The notes under the pieces are model-generated. The model had not been told where the DNA came from, ran no database searches, and worked only from the letters and a program-made list of their open reading frames with translations. The translations under genes and the position numbers were made by a program. A DNA stretch of 17,004 nt. Origin: Clostridia bacterium (GTDB lineage Bacteria; Bacillota; Clostridia; Oscillospirales; QAMX01). The stretch covers positions 1 to 17,004 of the forward strand of contig JAKSPX010000006.1 in NCBI GenBank assembly GCA_024404415.1, written 5' to 3'. The stretch's first letter is position 1, and every line of letters starts with the position of its first letter. Positions 14,557 through 17,004 of the stretch are shown piece after piece.

Positions 14557-14592
14557 GGGAGAATAAAAGAAAGAGACAGAGGGGATATGAAG

Positions 14593-16389
14593 ATGAATTA
14601 CGAAGAACTCCGTAAAAAGACCAATTCCGGCTGGAATACGTGGTATTCCATGTCCATGACCACGCACGTCCTTTTGCCCTACGGCTTCGGCATCCGGCTC
14701 ATGTTCAAGGATTTTGCCGAGGCGGAGGTCATCCGCGACCTCAAGGTGGGTAACCACGCCCTTCGCCCGGGCTCCCGAAGCTGGGACGGGCGCTACACCA
14801 GCCTGACTTTCGAAGCCGGGAAAACCAAAATCACGGTCGAAAGCACCGTAAAGGATGGCGAACAGTATATCCTCGTCACCCCCGCGGGCGACCCTATCCG
14901 CTCCGCGGCGCTCATCGCCGAGGCATCTCTCCTCTGGGGAAAAGAGGGGACGCTTTTCCGCAAGGGCGAAAAGCTCGGCGCCTCTTTCGAGGACGGCAAA
15001 GACATTTTCCTTTATTCCTCCGGAAAGAAGGATCGTTACGTCTTCCCCGATGCGCACGGCCCCTATATGGCGCTCACGCTTGATGAGCCGGTGGCGGTCT
15101 CCACAATTCCCGCCGGGGCAGATGAGGTGAGAAAGCTTTTGGACGAGGCGAAGGCGGCGGTCGTCGCCGAGGAAGCCTCCTACGGGGAAAACGCGGGCGC
15201 TTATCGGGCCATGCGGAGCTGCCTTGCCTGGGACACCATCTACGAGCCGGAGCACGACCGGGTCTGTTCCCCCGTCAGCCGGAGCTGGAACGAGACCTGG
15301 GGCGGATATGTCCTTTTTGATTGGGACACCTATTTTGCCTCCCTCATGAGCCAGTTCGGGAGCGCCGAGCTTGCCTACCTGAACGCCTTCGCCATCACGA
15401 ACGAGGTGACCGAGGAGGGCTTCATTCCCAATTTCGGCTCGTCGGATGACAACAAGAGCCGCGACCGCTCCCAGCCGCCGGTCGGGTCGCTGGTGGTGCT
15501 CCGCCTGTGGGAGCGCTTCCGCGACGACTGGGTGGTGAAGGAGCTCTTCCCCGCATTTTTCAGATGGAACACCTGGTTTTACGAAAACCGTACCCTGCCC
15601 GACGGCACCATGGCGTGGGGCTCCAAGGCGTATAAGCCGCACACCGGACGCTATTATGAGATGATGGACATCGGAAATCTGCAGGGCGCGCGGTTTGAAT
15701 CGGGTCTGGATAACTCCCCGATGTACGACGACGCGAGCTATGATGAAGCTTCCGGCCTGATGCTTTTATCCGACGTCGGTCTCCTCGGACTTTTCATCGA
15801 GGATTGCCGCTGCCTGAAAAAACTCGCCGCCATCGCCGGGGAAGAAAATCAGATCCCGGTGCTGGAAGCGAGAATGAAAAAGGCCGAGGCGGCCATGGAG
15901 ACTCTCTGGAATCCCGAGACCGGCATTTTCGAAAACCGCGATTTCGTGACGGGAAAATTCAGCCACCGCATTTCGCCCACCAACTTCTATGCCCTCTTCT
16001 CCGAAAAGGTGACGGAGGAGCAGAAGGCCTCCATGTCCGAAAAATATCTCCTCGTGCCGGAAGAGCTGGGCGGCGAATTCATGCTCCCGGCCATCGCGCG
16101 GCGCGACCCGGCCTTCGGGGATCAGGATTACTGGCGCGGCAGGATCTGGGCGCCGCTCAATTATCTGGTCTATGAGGCCCTGACCGAGGCCGGTATGGAA
16201 AAGGAAATGGCGCTGCTTGCCGATTCCTCCCGCCGCCTGCTTCTCAAGGAGTGGGAGGCCGAGGGCCACGTCCACGAAAACTACAACGGCGCGACCGGCT
16301 GGGGCTGCGACAAGCCCAACAGCAACAATTTCTACCACTGGGGCGGCCTGCTCGGCTACGTCGCCATCAAACAAAGCGAAAGAGGATAA
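14593..16389 (+). CDS. GH63-like (trehalase/MGH63 superfamily) glycosidase
   Basis: A 598-residue, probably cytoplasmic, glycosidase of the (alpha/alpha)6 clan that includes GH63 (processing alpha-glucosidase I, YgjK, mannosylglycerate hydrolase) and GH37 trehalase. Residues 1 to about 200 form a beta-rich N-terminal domain; the barrel begins near SRSWNETWGGYVLFDWDTYF (229-248), which is the clan's substrate-facing WDTYF helix. FESGLDNSPMYDD carries the general-acid Asp, D373 by family analogy; GDQDYWRGRIWAPLNYLVYEAL is the late-barrel signature; and HVHENYNGATGWGCDKPNSN carries the likely base E562, followed by FYHWGGLLGY. I chose ATG 14593 because AGAGGGG ends 8 nt upstream; ATG 14587 is possible. 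An open frame continues upstream to 14473 but crosses the promoter and cannot be coding. It is followed after 1 nt by the TraX-like gene. Confidence 0.85.
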   Translation: MNYEELRKKTNSGWNTWYSMSMTTHVLLPYGFGIRLMFKDFAEAEVIRDLKVGNHALRPGSRSWDGRYTSLTFEAGKTKITVESTVKDGEQYILVTPAGDPIRSAALIAEASLLWGKEGTLFRKGEKLGASFEDGKDIFLYSSGKKDRYVFPDAHGPYMALTLDEPVAVSTIPAGADEVRKLLDEAKAAVVAEEASYGENAGAYRAMRSCLAWDTIYEPEHDRVCSPVSRSWNETWGGYVLFDWDTYFASLMSQFGSAELAYLNAFAITNEVTEEGFIPNFGSSDDNKSRDRSQPPVGSLVVLRLWERFRDDWVVKELFPAFFRWNTWFYENRTLPDGTMAWGSKAYKPHTGRYYEMMDIGNLQGARFESGLDNSPMYDDASYDEASGLMLLSDVGLLGLFIEDCRCLKKLAAIAGEENQIPVLEARMKKAEAAMETLWNPETGIFENRDFVTGKFSHRISPTNFYALFSEKVTEEQKASMSEKYLLVPEELGGEFMLPAIARRDPAFGDQDYWRGRIWAPLNYLVYEALTEAGMEKEMALLADSSRRLLLKEWEAEGHVHENYNGATGWGCDKPNSNNFYHWGGLLGYVAIKQSERG

Positions 16390-16390
16390 G

Positions 16391-17004
16391 ATGGAAGAAA
16401 AGAAAGCGCGCTTTGACCTCAGCTCCTCCGCCCTTCACATCCTCGCCATGGCTTTCATGCTGCTTGACCACATGTGGGCAACGGTGATCATAGGGCAGCA
16501 GTGGATGACCGTGGTGGGACGGCTGGCCTTCCCCATTTTTGCCTTCCTGCTGGTCGAGGGGTTTTATCACACGCACGATATCCGAAAATACCTCAAGAGG
16601 ATGCTGATCTTTGCCCTCGTTTCCGAGATCCCCTTTGACCTCATGGCCGAAGGAGGGGTCTTTGTCCCCTGCCACCAGAACGTCATGTGGACCTTCCTCA
16701 TCGCGCTTTTGGGGATGTGGGGGCTCGAAAAAGTGCGGAAAAAGGAGAATGTGTGGGAAAAACTCCTGCTTTCCGCCCTCATCGTCATGGGGACCGTGCT
16801 TTTGGGCACGGTGACCTTTGTCGATTACTTCGGCTTCGGCGTGATGATGGTCTACGTCTTCTATTTCTTCCGTGAACGCAAATGGTGGAATTTCCTTTTG
16901 CAGTTCCTCTTGCTTCTCTACATCAATCAGGAGCTCATCGGCGGGAGGTGCTTCCCCATCACAGTCGGGAGCTTCTCCTTTGAACTCGCCGAGCAGACCT
17001 TCGC
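16391..17004 (+). CDS. TraX family integral membrane protein, C-terminus cut by window edge
   Basis: The first 204 codons are present. The TraX blocks are clear: LHILAMAFMLLDHMW (15-29) with the D26-H27 pair, GRLAFPIFAFLLVEGFYHTHDIRKYLKRML (44-72), SEIPFDLM (78-85) and QNVMWTFLIALLG. Several hydrophobic membrane segments follow, including LLLSALIVMGTVLLGTVTF and WWNFLLQFLLLLYIN. TraX of the F plasmid acetylates the pilin N-terminus, and the family is related to membrane acyltransferases; chromosomal copies in Clostridia have no known conjugative role. ATG 16391 has GAGG 5 nt upstream and lies 1 nt after the GH63-like stop, so the two are cotranscribed. A role in acetylating a cell-surface or envelope molecule is plausible but unproven. 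Confidence 0.85.
   Translation, partial: MEEKKARFDLSSSALHILAMAFMLLDHMWATVIIGQQWMTVVGRLAFPIFAFLLVEGFYHTHDIRKYLKRMLIFALVSEIPFDLMAEGGVFVPCHQNVMWTFLIALLGMWGLEKVRKKENVWEKLLLSALIVMGTVLLGTVTFVDYFGFGVMMVYVFYFFRERKWWNFLLQFLLLLYINQELIGGRCFPITVGSFSFELAEQTF

Noticed and set aside
14473..14592. Upstream start at 14473 for the GH63-like gene
   Set aside because: It lies upstream of the promoter at 14528-14556 and overlaps the divergent promoter; no ribosome binding site.
14506..15642. 378-residue minus-strand ORF antisense to the GH63-like gene
   Set aside because: Low-complexity, G/A/R/V-rich shadow frame typical of GC-rich genes; no ribosome binding site and no family match.
1..17004. CRISPR arrays, tRNA or rRNA genes, transposases, attachment sites, catabolite-response elements
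   Set aside because: No regularly spaced direct repeats, tRNA-like cloverleaf, rRNA signature, transposase motif or TGWAANCGNTNWCA-like site was found by eye in the intergenic regions.

Overview
This window looks like a chromosomal stretch from an anaerobic, GC-rich Firmicute of the Clostridia type (Oscillospiraceae, Lachnospiraceae or Christensenellales-like). The evidence is strong AGGAGG-type ribosome binding sites, sigma-A-like promoters (TTGACA/TATAAT) in AT-rich islands, intrinsic terminators, and families common in gut Clostridia (FliB-like methylase, TraX-like protein, NamZ/DUF1343, UroD-like proteins). The taxonomic placement is an inference. No tRNA, rRNA, CRISPR array, insertion sequence, phage or conjugation gene was seen.

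Layout: (1) 1-441, minus: 5' part of an unrecognised TIM-barrel-like putative glycoside hydrolase. (2) 589-1707, plus: a sialidase-like beta-propeller protein, divergent from (1), ended by a hairpin at 1716-1739. (3) 1753-2006, minus: a short, probably frameshifted gene with a near-consensus promoter, divergent from (4). (4) 2138-3220, plus: an M42 metallo-aminopeptidase. (5) A four-gene minus operon read from 9540 to 3266: a DUF4838/GH20-like protein, a frameshifted NamZ-type beta-N-acetylmuramidase, a GH38 alpha-mannosidase, and a UroD-family protein. (6) A plus operon, divergent from (5): a six-hairpin (alpha/alpha)6 protein at 9691-11259 and a FliB-like lysine N-methylase at 11256-12425, sharing a GTGA overlap. 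(7) A minus operon from 14440 to 12479: a CE7-type acetyl esterase and a stand-alone class II glutamine amidotransferase-like protein. (8) A plus operon divergent from (7): a GH63-like glycosidase at 14593-16389 and a TraX-like membrane protein running off the window end.

Taken together this is a carbohydrate-catabolism island: sialidase-like, alpha-mannosidase, muramidase, GH63-like and two or three uncharacterised glycosidase-like enzymes, plus a deacetylase. None of the glycosidase-like proteins whose N-terminus is visible has a signal peptide, so they probably act in the cytoplasm on imported oligosaccharides. No transporter or transcription factor lies in the window. Mannosidase plus sialidase-like plus acetyl esterase would fit host-type or decorated glycans, and NamZ points to peptidoglycan sugars, but the substrate is not proven by sequence.

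Two genes (NamZ and the short gene at 1753-2006) appear to carry frameshifts, which may be real decay or assembly errors. The most unusual couplings are a FliB-like methylase translationally coupled to a glycosidase-like gene with no flagellar gene in view, and a UroD-like protein coupled to a GH38 mannosidase. Four divergent gene pairs are each served by two promoters, and all eight can be drawn with a 17-nt spacer.
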